Shown here: in pieces, positions 15,108 to 22,129 of the stretch
Numbering within the stretch: position 1 is the first letter of the stretch
Layout of the letters: every line of letters starts with the position of its first letter
Assembly (NCBI GenBank): GCA_900547135.1
Contig: URFJ01000004.1
Location: 1-38,122 of the forward strand
Direction: 5' to 3'
DNA from: an uncultured Eubacteriales bacterium
GTDB taxonomy: Bacteria; Bacillota; Clostridia; Christensenellales; CAG-138
DNA length: 38,122 nucleotides
Notes under the pieces: generated by a model
What the model was told of the DNA's origin: nothing
Databases searched by the model: none
The model's input: only the letters and a program-made list of their open reading frames with translations
Translations under genes and position numbers: made by a program

Positions 15108-16031
15108 CTACCTATACGAGTTCATCTTGTTGTAAATCCAGTTGTCGAACTTAACAAACTCTCCCTTATCACCTCTTACGATGCCGATTATCCTGTTCTC
15201 ATCGGCGTTGAGCACGGGACCGCCGCTCATCCCGTAGTCGTAATGCCTTTCTACTCTAACAAGCCGTCTCCCTGTTCTGGTTACTTTGCCCCTAACAAGC
15301 CACATGGTGTCCTGCATGAGACCGGGATAGCCCTGCCCCCTTGTATACCTGCCATTCAGGCTGGTGTTGTCGCCAACGGACATCATGGTCATCTGGTCGG
15401 GAACGGTATTCCTGTCCACCTCTATAACGCCCCAGTCGTCGGTTGCGTCGCCGGAATTATACCAATATCCGCCTACCTCCATATATTCCGAATAGGCCGT
15501 TCCATAAGGCCTTTGCGGTGAGGCGCTTCTGCATGATGGAATAGCGGTTATCCTTCCCGCCCACTGGCCTGATACTGGGTCGTAGAGGTTGTGCCCTGCT
15601 GTTCCAAGATGATACGGCCCTATTTTAAACGCGGAACCGATATACTGCTGGCCGTCAAGGCTATACGTCAAACGAAACGTACTGAGCGTGTTAGAGTAAT
15701 TCTGCGGGTTCTCTTCGTGCCAAGTATAGGGCCAATCCTTAAACAAAGGGTTTGAGTGTTCCTTTTCCGAACTGTATGTTGGTTGATTCGCCTGGGAGGT
15801 ATCATTCCCGTATTGATTCTCTTCAGTCATTCTCGTTATCTCGGAGTTGTCCACAATAGCTTCGGTCTGAGTTATGCAGTCGTATGATACCGAATCGCTT
15901 GGCGTGTAATCAGAATCAAGATCGTTAAATCTTTCGTCATTCTCGTCCAGGGATTCAACCCCCCTTACGGACGCGTTCCTGGCCAGATAATCGACCAAAT
16001 CCTCGCCCGCCTGTCCGCCCTCATCGATCAC
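15108..16031 (-). CDS. trypsin-like serine protease domain, downstream half of a frameshifted gene
   Basis: The last 210 residues form a chymotrypsin-fold (Glu endopeptidase/V8-like) protease: histidine in GTAGHNLYD, aspartate in TDDWGVIEVD and serine in YGMSGGPVLN. The first 90 residues (EGGQAGEDLVDYLARNASV, YDCITQTEAIVDNSEIT) copy a module found in the upstream ORF. As it stands it would start at a GTG overlapping the previous TGA (GTGA) and lack a signal peptide. Aligning the two modules shows 13 bases missing just before this point. The ancestral gene was therefore one secreted protease with two N-terminal repeats. Either it is a pseudogene or the two halves are made separately by coupled translation. 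Confidence 0.8.
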   Translation of the reverse strand: MIDEGGQAGEDLVDYLARNASVRGVESLDENDERFNDLDSDYTPSDSVSYDCITQTEAIVDNSEITRMTEENQYGNDTSQANQPTYSSEKEHSNPLFKDWPYTWHEENPQNYSNTLSTFRLTYSLDGQQYIGSAFKIGPYHLGTAGHNLYDPVSGQWAGRITAIPSCRSASPQRPYGTAYSEYMEVGGYWYNSGDATDDWGVIEVDRNTVPDQMTMMSVGDNTSLNGRYTRGQGYPGLMQDTMWLVRGKVTRTGRRLVRVERHYDYGMSGGPVLNADENRIIGIVRGDKGEFVKFDNWIYNKMNSYR

Positions 16032-16531
16032 GCGGCGCCAATCTCGTCCTCGGGAAACGTGCCAGGCTCGGCGGCATAGACCTTATCGATTATGTCCAGC
16101 ACATCCTGCGGGATGGTCTGCGTCTGCTCAGTCAGCCTTGTAATTTCAGAATTGTCCACAATGGTTTCGGTCTGTGTAATGCAATCATATCCTACCGAAT
16201 AATCGCAGGGCGTATAGTCAGCGTTAAGGCCGTCGGACTTTTCATCATAGCTGCTTTCAACCTCCCTTACGGACGCGTGTTCGGCCAGATATTCGATCAG
16301 GTCCGCGCCTGCCTGCCCGCCTTCGTTGATCACGCGGCGCCAGTCCTCCTCGGACACCTCGTCCTCGGGAAACGTACCAGGTTCGGCGGCATAGATCTTA
16401 TCGATTATGTCCAGCACATCCTGCGGAACTGCTTCCGTATTGCCTGAAGCAACGTTTGGGGCCATTGCCGCGGGTAGCAAAAACACCGTGGCTATCAACA
16501 GGCAAAACAGCGATTTAAGACGTCTCTTCAT
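16028..16531 (-). CDS. signal peptide and N-terminal repeats, upstream half of the frameshifted protease gene
   Basis: The start is the ATG preceded by GGAAGG (MKRRLKSLFCLLIA). An upstream reading adds residues without a ribosome binding site. A signal peptide (cleavage near VASGN) leads into a module beginning VPQDVLDIIDKIYAAEPG and ending IVDNSEITRLTEQ. A second module then begins with IPQDVLDIIDKVYAAEPG and stops prematurely at FPEDEIGAA. The module period is 315 bp (105 codons). In the intact first copy FPEDEV is followed by SEEDWRRVINEGG. In the second copy 15 bases between the shared GACGAG and TGGCGCC have shrunk to 2, which shifts the frame into a TGA. Its role with the protease may be a prodomain; this is inference. 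Confidence 0.75.
   Translation of the reverse strand: MKRRLKSLFCLLIATVFLLPAAMAPNVASGNTEAVPQDVLDIIDKIYAAEPGTFPEDEVSEEDWRRVINEGGQAGADLIEYLAEHASVREVESSYDEKSDGLNADYTPCDYSVGYDCITQTETIVDNSEITRLTEQTQTIPQDVLDIIDKVYAAEPGTFPEDEIGAA
16041..16420. repeat. 315-bp tandem module duplication in the protease gene
   Basis: The DNA around GCGGCATAGA(T/C)CTTATCGAT at 16071 and 16386 is nearly identical, 315 bp apart. The similarity covers the start of each N-terminal module and, less strongly, its remainder down to about 15840. The copy nearer the protease domain carries the 13-base deletion. Confidence 0.75.
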
Positions 16532-16624
16532 GTTGACCTTCCTTTCTATTAAAATTATATAATAACTGCCTATCAGCAATTAATATCTTAATAATTTGCT
16601 TCAAAGCAAATAAAATTATTTAAA

Positions 16625-16954
16625 TCAATTATCTTCACCCCTTTCATAATAATCCTTATTATAATCTACCCATTCGCCATATAAAATCGAAAAATCATCT
16701 GGGGACAATTTTTCGCCTGGCTGTGGCATTTGTGCCCTTGGGTCACCTGTGGATTCTCCCAATGTTCCTTGATAAAACTCCATACAATACTCCTCTGTCA
16801 CCCAGCCCGGCAGCTTATCCTTCCTGTCCTCATAAAACTCATGGACAATCTGTTCATATGGCTTCTGCTTTTTTGAACAGGCGGGCAATACAATCAGCAT
16901 AGCCGTAATCATAAGGATAAGAGCCGCGACAACAAATCTTTTAACTGATTTCAT
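16625..16954 (-). CDS. small lipoprotein, paralog 1 of a tandem family
   Basis: The start is the ATG following AAAGGAGG by 11 bases. The 109-residue product has a basic N-terminus, a hydrophobic stretch and the lipobox LPAC, so it is a membrane-anchored lipoprotein. The mature start SKKQKPYEQIVHEFYEDRK is nearly identical in all three paralogs. The centre varies (here GTLGESTGDPRAQMPQPGE). The end returns to a shared pattern (SPDDFSILYGEWVDYNKDYYE). A conserved signal and head with a variable middle suggests diversifying duplicates. The family is not recognised. It has its own copy of the family promoter. Confidence 0.8.
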   Translation of the reverse strand: MKSVKRFVVAALILMITAMLIVLPACSKKQKPYEQIVHEFYEDRKDKLPGWVTEEYCMEFYQGTLGESTGDPRAQMPQPGEKLSPDDFSILYGEWVDYNKDYYERGEDN

Positions 16955-17008
16955 TACACTACAAACCTCCTTTTGAATTGTCAACATATAAGATACATTA
17001 TATGATAC

Positions 17009-17037
17009 ATAATAAGCATACTACATGTTGTTGTCAA
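17009..17037 (-). promoter_or_regulatory. promoter of lipoprotein paralog 1
   Basis: On the minus strand a perfect TTGACA (17032-17037) and TATTAT (17009-17014) lie 17 bp apart, about 55 bp upstream of the ATG. A second GTTGACAA occurs between the promoter and the ribosome binding site. Confidence 0.75.
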
Positions 17038-17117
17038 CCTTTTTATCAATATATTGCACAGATCCGAATTAAGATACCAAATTTTAAATAATTTATCCAG
17101 AATCTTTAGAGTGTTGT

Positions 17118-17219
17118 TTATTCAATCTCTCTCGATTTACTTTCATAATAATCCTTATTATAGTTTACCCATTCGTCACATAGTGCCCCATATTCTTGTG
17201 AAGATAGTCGTCGTTCTCT
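17118..17219 (-). pseudogene. 3' remnant of a fourth lipoprotein paralog
   Basis: The minus strand reads SSQEYGALCDEWVNYNKDYY and then ESKSREIE before a stop. This is clearly the C-terminus of the neighbouring paralogs (compare SPEDYGVLYGEWLDYNKDYY, then ESKSRGIE in paralog 3). The signal peptide and first two thirds are missing. It lies just after the stop of paralog 2. Confidence 0.8.
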
Positions 17220-17268
17220 TAGTACAGAGCTGAGAGGATGGCCAAGCACAGTTAATTTCGTCCGTTAC

Positions 17269-17592
17269 TCACCCACTATACTCATCTACATATTCCTTGG
17301 TATAATCATGCCATTCGTCATATAATGCCGCGTAATCATCCGGAGAAAGCGGTTCATCCAATATTATAGGGGAAGGCAGTGGAGAGCTTTCGACCCAATA
17401 CTTGCTGCGATAATAATCTAAGCAGAACTCCTCGGTAACCCAATCCGGCAGCTTATCCTTCCTGTCCTCATAAAACTCATGGACAATCTGTTCATATGGC
17501 TTCTGCTTTTTTGAGCAGGCGGGCAATACGATCAGCATGGCGGCAATTATAAGGATAAGAGCTACGGTTACAAATCTTTTTGCCAGTTTCAT
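17269..17592 (-). CDS. small lipoprotein, paralog 2 of a tandem family
   Basis: This 107-residue lipoprotein has lipobox LPAC. It shares the 20-residue SKKQKPYEQ head with its neighbours, has a variable middle (YRSKYWVESSPLPSPIIL) and a related tail (SPDDYAALYDEWHDYTKEYV). AGGAGG lies 12 bases before the ATG. Its promoter copy is at 17647-17675. The mature head is strongly basic and the tail acidic and Tyr-rich. No known domain is recognised. Confidence 0.8.
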   Translation of the reverse strand: MKLAKRFVTVALILIIAAMLIVLPACSKKQKPYEQIVHEFYEDRKDKLPDWVTEEFCLDYYRSKYWVESSPLPSPIILDEPLSPDDYAALYDEWHDYTKEYVDEYSG

Positions 17593-17646
17593 TACACTAC
17601 AAACCTCCTTTTAAATTGTCAACATATAAGATACCTTATATAATAC

Positions 17647-17675
17647 ATAATAAGCATACTACATGTTGTTGTCAA
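17647..17675 (-). promoter_or_regulatory. promoter of lipoprotein paralog 2
   Basis: TTGACA (17670-17675) and TATTAT (17647-17652) are 17 bp apart on the minus strand, identical in layout to the paralog 1 promoter. Confidence 0.75.
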
Positions 17676-17755
17676 CCTTTTTATCAATATATTGCGCAAA
17701 TCCTAATTAAGATACCAAATTTTAAACAATTTATCCCGAATCTTTAGAGTGCTAT

Positions 17756-18088
17756 TTATTCAATCCCCCTCGATTTACTTTCATAATAATCCTTATTATA
17801 GTCTAGCCATTCGCCATATAGCACCCCGTAATCCTCAGGAGATACCCGTTCAATAGAACCTGGCGAAAAATGAGGACGATCATCAACATCCCAATACAAG
17901 GATTTGTAAAACTCCATACAATACTCCTCGGTAACCCAGTCCGGCAGCTTATCCTTCCTGTCCTCATAAAACTCGTGTACAATCTGTTCATATGGCTTCT
18001 GTTTTTTTGAACAGGCAGGCAATACAATCAGCATGGCTGAAATTATAAGGATAAGAGCCACGGTTATAAATCTTTTTGTCAGTTTCAT
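17756..18088 (-). CDS. small lipoprotein, paralog 3 of a tandem family
   Basis: This is a 110-residue lipoprotein with lipobox LPAC. The conserved head and tail match the other paralogs, and the middle (SLYWDVDDRPHFSPGS) is its own. Its C-terminus is the one copied in the remnant at 17118-17219. Its upstream region differs from those of paralogs 1 and 2 after the AGGAGG ribosome binding site and lacks the duplicated promoter. It is therefore probably the family's outer, older copy and is perhaps expressed differently. Confidence 0.8.
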   Translation of the reverse strand: MKLTKRFITVALILIISAMLIVLPACSKKQKPYEQIVHEFYEDRKDKLPDWVTEEYCMEFYKSLYWDVDDRPHFSPGSIERVSPEDYGVLYGEWLDYNKDYYESKSRGIE

Positions 18089-18235
18089 TACACTTAAAAC
18101 CTCCTTTTAAATTGCCGCAATTACAGTCCTTTAAACCTAAATCAGGAATTGAATTATAATAAATACCTTATATAATTAATAATACGCATATAGCGCTGTA
18201 AAAGTCAATATTCTCTTTTAATCTTTTAAAATTAA

Positions 18236-18273
18236 TAAAAAACGGGGATTGAACTGTAAAAGCTCAATCCCCG
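18236..18273 (-). terminator. intrinsic terminator after rpsO
   Basis: On the minus strand CGGGGATTGA (18264-18273) and TCAATCCCCG (18243-18252) form the core of a longer stem, followed by TTTTTTATT. It marks the end of the rimP-rpsO transcript and isolates it from the accessory genes. Confidence 0.9.
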
Positions 18274-18305
18274 CAGTTTATACGTATTATCTCAACTATT
18301 TAAAA

Positions 18306-18569
18306 TTACTTTCTCAGGTTCAGGCTTGCGATTATGGACCTGTAGCGCTCAATGTCCTTGGCCTTGAGATAGTTAAGCAGCCCTCTGCGCTTACCAACCA
18401 TCTTGAGAAGGCCCCTGCGTGAGTGATGGTCCTTTTTGTTCTGCTTGAGGTGCTCGTTAAGATGGTTGATTCGTGAGGTAAGTATTGCTATCTGTACCTC
18501 CGGTGATCCGGTGTCGCCCTCGTGCAGCTTATACTGTTCGATAATCTGAGTCTTTAAGTCCTTATCCAT
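18306..18569 (-). CDS. rpsO: 30S ribosomal protein S15
   Basis: S15 binds the central domain of 16S rRNA early in small-subunit assembly. The start is the ATG 9 bases after AAAGGAG (MDKDLKTQIIEQY). An in-frame ATG eight codons earlier overlaps the ribosome binding site and is rejected. The 87-residue length is normal. GSPEVQIAILTSRINHLNEH and DHHSRRGLLKMVGKRRGLLN are signature segments. It ends the translation operon. Its 130-base leader contains a TGGCG/CGCCA hairpin (about 18610-18625) that could be the site of S15 autoregulation, by analogy with other bacteria. Confidence 0.98.
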   Translation of the reverse strand: MDKDLKTQIIEQYKLHEGDTGSPEVQIAILTSRINHLNEHLKQNKKDHHSRRGLLKMVGKRRGLLNYLKAKDIERYRSIIASLNLRK

Positions 18570-18702
18570 TTTTGCTTTCTCCTTTAATTTCATATCCCCG
18601 ACAACTGCGCCTGGCGGTGGAGTATCGCCAAACCAAGCAACGGGTCTAATTTACTAAATAATAATAACATATGTAACCAGGATTGTAAACATAGTTTGGA
18701 CT

Positions 18703-19593
18703 CTATTTTGCCATCTTTAAAGCAAAATACTCCTTCGCGCACCGAACATCCTCATTGATCTGGGCGGCCAGATCGGGTACCGATGGAAACTTTCGGTCGT
18801 CCCTCAACCATTTAAGGAACTCAACCCTTAGCGCCTTGCCATAGATGTCGCCGGAAAAGTTGAGTATATGGGTTTCAACTGTCGTTTCTATGCCGCCCAC
18901 GGTCGGGTTGTTCCCGACATTGGTAAGCGATTGCATTGTTTTTCCGTTGATATTTGCATGCGTTACGTAAACGCCGCTCTTGGGAAGAACTTTATCGCGA
19001 ATATCCTTTAAATTAGCGGTAGGGAAGCCCATTGAGCGGCCTATTTTCCTGCTGCCTACTATATGCGAGGTAATGGCGTATGGTGCGCCAAGCAATATGT
19101 TGGCGTCTTCGAGGTCGCCCGATTCTATCAGCTTTCTGATCCTGGAGCTTGATACGGTAACGCCATTAAGCTTTACCGGCAAAACGATGGATGATTCAAA
19201 GCCAAAAGCCTTTCCTAGCTCACGCATGGTCTCCGCGTTTCCGGCGCCTCTGGCTCCAAATGAATAGTTAAACCCCATCACAGCATGTTTCATTCCATGC
19301 TCATTAACCAGCATAGCTGCAAAATCGGCAGGTGGCGTATTGGCCATCGACGCGTCGAACCGCACGGCCTCAACGTCTATTCCAAGGGATTTAAGCGTAG
19401 AAATGCGCTCGTCGCTTGTGGTAAGCAGGCGGGGAAGGGATCCAAACAGCTCGGAGGGATGGTTTAAAAACGTAAATGCAATGGGTCTGCATCCCGTTTC
19501 GGTCGAAATCCTCAGCGCCGTCCTTATCAGCTCCCTATGTCCTATATGAACCCCATCGAACATTCCCAGGGCAATAACTGAACTCATACACAT
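18703..19593 (-). CDS. ribF: bifunctional riboflavin kinase/FAD synthetase
   Basis: RibF phosphorylates riboflavin to FMN and adenylylates FMN to FAD. The N-terminal nucleotidyltransferase domain shows ALGMFDGVHIGHREL and, near residue 115, GFNYSFGARGAG and SSSRIRKLI. The C-terminal riboflavin kinase domain shows GRSMGFPTANL, GVYVTHA, NVGNNPTVGG and the final ETHILNF segment. The protein is about 296 residues and starts close to the nucleotide-binding motif, slightly shorter at the N-terminus than many homologs. The ATG lies 7 bases after GAGGTG; a neighbouring TTG or second ATG is possible. It is 15 bp from truB in the operon. Confidence 0.96.
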   Translation of the reverse strand: MCMSSVIALGMFDGVHIGHRELIRTALRISTETGCRPIAFTFLNHPSELFGSLPRLLTTSDERISTLKSLGIDVEAVRFDASMANTPPADFAAMLVNEHGMKHAVMGFNYSFGARGAGNAETMRELGKAFGFESSIVLPVKLNGVTVSSSRIRKLIESGDLEDANILLGAPYAITSHIVGSRKIGRSMGFPTANLKDIRDKVLPKSGVYVTHANINGKTMQSLTNVGNNPTVGGIETTVETHILNFSGDIYGKALRVEFLKWLRDDRKFPSVPDLAAQINEDVRCAKEYFALKMAK

Positions 19594-19608
19594 CAATATA
19601 CACCTCGT

Positions 19609-20538
19609 TTAATTCAACATAAGGCTCATTTTAAGCATGCCGTTATCAACCGCGCCAAGCCCTAGGAAATCATCGTTAAGATAAATCCTGTATAAAGAGT
19701 CCGTATCGCCGCCGGAAATGCCGCTGTAAGGGATCTCAGCCCCATTTATCAGCATCCTGCGCTGTTTTTGGTTATTCAGGTCCATGCGGATTTCGGGAAT
19801 ATGGCTGATTGCGGCGTCAACAGGGATCAGCGCGCGGCCGAGCGCTCCCTGCTCCTTCATATGCCTTAATTCCGCAATGGAGTAGGCGTTTTCAACAATA
19901 AGTTCACCGGATAGCGTTCTCAATAAAAACCTCATATGGGCATATGTACCCAAGGCGATCCCTATATCGTGGCATAGCGTCCTTATATATGTGCCCTTTG
20001 AGCACAGGATGGACATTAAAAACCTGTTATGACCGGTTTGCCTTATTATATCAAGCGAATGAATCGTAATTGTCCTCAGCTTTTCACGGATATGAGCGCC
20101 GGCGCGGGCAAGCTTATAAAGCTTTACGCCATCCTGATTGGCCGCCGAGTAGATAGGCACGCATTGTTCTATGTTTCCCGTGAACTTTGGCAGGATGTCA
20201 ATAAGCTCTGAAAGGCTAACGCGCTTATCGCATACGCCCGTAACCTTGCCATAAGAGTCCTGCGTATCGGTTGACACGCCGAATTCTATCTCAGCTATAT
20301 ATTCTTTTTTCTTATCCACTAGATAATCGAACAGCCGGGTAGCACGGCCAACGCAAATAAGCAGTACTCCCGCAGCGCCCGGGTCCAGCGTGCCGGCATG
20401 CCCGATTCTTTTTATCTCAAATATCTTTCTCAGATCCGTTACAACATCTGAGGATGTTAACCCAGGGGGTTTAAGCACCGAAAGCACGCCCTCATACCCG
20501 CGCTCTGATTCAATCCCCTTTGCATAATTACTAGTCAT
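19609..20538 (-). CDS. truB: tRNA pseudouridine(55) synthase
   Basis: TruB makes the universal pseudouridine in the T-loop of tRNAs. The catalytic aspartate lies in GHAGTLDPGAAGVL near residue 52, preceded by VLKPPGLTSSDVV. The KEYIAEIEFG and RVSL...FTGNIEQ..P.YSA segments, and CSKGTYIRTLCHDIG near residue 183, are typical. A short C-terminal PUA-like region closes the 309 residues. The N-terminus has about 15 more residues than the minimal family start, and the ribosome binding site is weak, so the exact start is uncertain. Confidence 0.96.
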   Translation of the reverse strand: MTSNYAKGIESERGYEGVLSVLKPPGLTSSDVVTDLRKIFEIKRIGHAGTLDPGAAGVLLICVGRATRLFDYLVDKKKEYIAEIEFGVSTDTQDSYGKVTGVCDKRVSLSELIDILPKFTGNIEQCVPIYSAANQDGVKLYKLARAGAHIREKLRTITIHSLDIIRQTGHNRFLMSILCSKGTYIRTLCHDIGIALGTYAHMRFLLRTLSGELIVENAYSIAELRHMKEQGALGRALIPVDAAISHIPEIRMDLNNQKQRRMLINGAEIPYSGISGGDTDSLYRIYLNDDFLGLGAVDNGMLKMSLMLN

Positions 20539-20605
20539 ACGTTATTTCAAATTCCGCACTTAATAATATTAGTATACTTTAGAACTCCAAATCTTAACTT
20601 GCCGA

Positions 20606-21583
20606 TCAGTCTGCAGTCGAGCCTTTTTGAAGTTCCTTTACCGATGCATCAAGTATCATGGCTCTTGTTCGCGTTAGGGCAAAATGCGACGTAAAGCCCG
20701 CCGCCCTTGCGTGGCCGCCGCCGCCAAACCTTTCGGATATCTTTGCAACGTTGGCATAATCCTTAGATCGCATGCTGATCTTATAGGAGCCGTCGCGTGC
20801 CTGCCGCACAAACACCGCTATTTCAACCGTATCTATGTCCCTGATATGCTCCACAATGCCTTCGCAATCGTCGTTAGTGGCGTGAGCGGACGCCATATCT
20901 TCCTGATCTACAGCTATGAGTCCAATCCTTCCATCCTCAAACAGTTCAAGCCGGTTTAACGCCATTCCCAGCATTCTAAGTTTTGAACAAGGGAAATTGG
21001 AGTAGATCAGCCGATTAAGCCTTGACGCGTCGGCGCCCGCTTCAATGAGCTTTGACGCGGTCAAAAGGGAGTTGGGCGTAGTGTTGCTGTGAGAGAACCT
21101 TCCGGTGTCCGTCAGCACTGCCGTATAAAGGCACGTGGCTATATCGCCGTCAATCGCTACACCCAATATATTGGCAAGTTCGAATATTATCTCGCCCGTT
21201 GACGACGTAACGCCGGATATATAGTTTGCCTGCGCGAATCCTGCATTTGTAGCGTGGTGGTCTATTGCAACGGTTGTTTCAGCGGCGTCAAAAAGCTTTG
21301 CCGCAATGCCCATTCGGTGCTTATCAGCACAGTCCACAGCTATCACGCATCTGGTGCGTCTGGCGTCCGCGGCGTGTACGATCCACTCGGACCCGGGCAG
21401 AAATCCGTATATGGGCGGCAACCGACCATCGCATACGGGCTGGCTGCGCTTACCCATAGCCTCAAGGATTAGCTGAAGGCCCAGCATAGAGCCAAGCGCG
21501 TCGCCATCGGGCGATACATGCGCGACAAGAGTGAAATCATCGCCGCATGTTATAATGGATGCGATTTCGTTTAGGCTATTCAT
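20606..21583 (-). CDS. nrnA: DHH-family nanoRNase/pAp phosphatase (NrnA)
   Basis: NrnA degrades 2-5 nt RNA fragments and dephosphorylates pAp in many Bacillota. The DHH motifs are clear: HVSPDGDALGS near residue 25, AVDCAD near 82 and AIDHHATN near 110. The DHHA1 domain ends with FGGGGHARAAGF near residue 295. The 325-residue length fits. The first 8 bases (ATGAATAG) overlap the end of rbfA, so it is translationally coupled. Its place after rbfA and before truB is a standard clostridial order. Confidence 0.93.
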   Translation of the reverse strand: MNSLNEIASIITCGDDFTLVAHVSPDGDALGSMLGLQLILEAMGKRSQPVCDGRLPPIYGFLPGSEWIVHAADARRTRCVIAVDCADKHRMGIAAKLFDAAETTVAIDHHATNAGFAQANYISGVTSSTGEIIFELANILGVAIDGDIATCLYTAVLTDTGRFSHSNTTPNSLLTASKLIEAGADASRLNRLIYSNFPCSKLRMLGMALNRLELFEDGRIGLIAVDQEDMASAHATNDDCEGIVEHIRDIDTVEIAVFVRQARDGSYKISMRSKDYANVAKISERFGGGGHARAAGFTSHFALTRTRAMILDASVKELQKGSTAD

Positions 21584-21941
21584 CGGAGGGTCCCTTGTCT
21601 GAGGCCATAACCTCGTTGATTACCTTTGATATATGTACGCTGTACTCTATCGAATCGTCCTTGACGAACACAAGCTTCGGAATGCGACGTATATCTATGC
21701 GGCGTCCAAGCTCACGGGCGATAAAACCCGATGCGTGGTTCAGAGCTTCTACAGTATCATTTCGTATTTGCTCATCCTTATCATAAACGCTAACCCGAAC
21801 CTTGCACAGCATCAGGTCGCTTGTTACGTCAGATGTTATAATTGTAGTCATTGGCGAGATCCTAGGATCCTTAAGATCTCTTATAACATCGCTTAATCCC
21901 TTCTTTATCTCCTCGCCAACCCTGTCATACCTGTTTATCAT
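21576..21941 (-). CDS. rbfA: 30S ribosome-binding factor A
   Basis: RbfA is a small KH-like cytosolic factor that helps mature the 5' end of 16S rRNA and the small subunit, notably in the cold. The 121-residue sequence has the expected RVGEEIKKGLSDVIRDLKDPRI and GFIARELGRRIDIRRIPKLVF segments, then DDSIEYSVHISKVINEV. It follows infB after a structured 190-bp gap and overlaps nrnA by 8 bases. Confidence 0.96.
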   Translation of the reverse strand: MINRYDRVGEEIKKGLSDVIRDLKDPRISPMTTIITSDVTSDLMLCKVRVSVYDKDEQIRNDTVEALNHASGFIARELGRRIDIRRIPKLVFVKDDSIEYSVHISKVINEVMASDKGPSDE

Positions 21942-22019
21942 TAGCTTTCTCCAGTTTATTATATTAGACTGACAACGGAATGGGCTGCATTAATTCCGCA
22001 TACCACTATAGTTCTCTTT

Positions 22020-22080
22020 AAAGGCGGAGCCAATCCATAAACCGGACCATGGTCCCGTATATTGCAACGCCTCCGCCTTT
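22020..22080 (-). promoter_or_regulatory. structured infB-rbfA intergenic element
   Basis: AAAGGCGGAG and CTCCGCCTTT form a perfect 10-bp outer stem enclosing about 40 bases. Inside lies the perfect palindrome GGACCATGGTCC (22044-22055). The outer 3' arm ends TTTAAAGAG on the minus strand, so it may be a partial terminator or a processing site that sets the level of the downstream rbfA-rpsO part of the operon. Confidence 0.5.
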
Positions 22081-22129
22081 CACGTATAAAATTTTTTAAC
22101 CGAACGCCGCATGGCTTTCACCGAGTGGT

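Larger units (their letters stand above)
16952..17219. repeat. tandemly duplicated block, copy A (5' end, promoter and remnant)
   Basis: This block is nearly identical to 17590-17850, about 638 bp away. It includes the first codons of the lipoprotein gene, the ribosome binding site, the promoter, a 60-bp spacer and the 3' end of the next gene upstream. It is direct evidence that the lipoprotein cluster grew by unequal tandem duplication. Confidence 0.85.
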
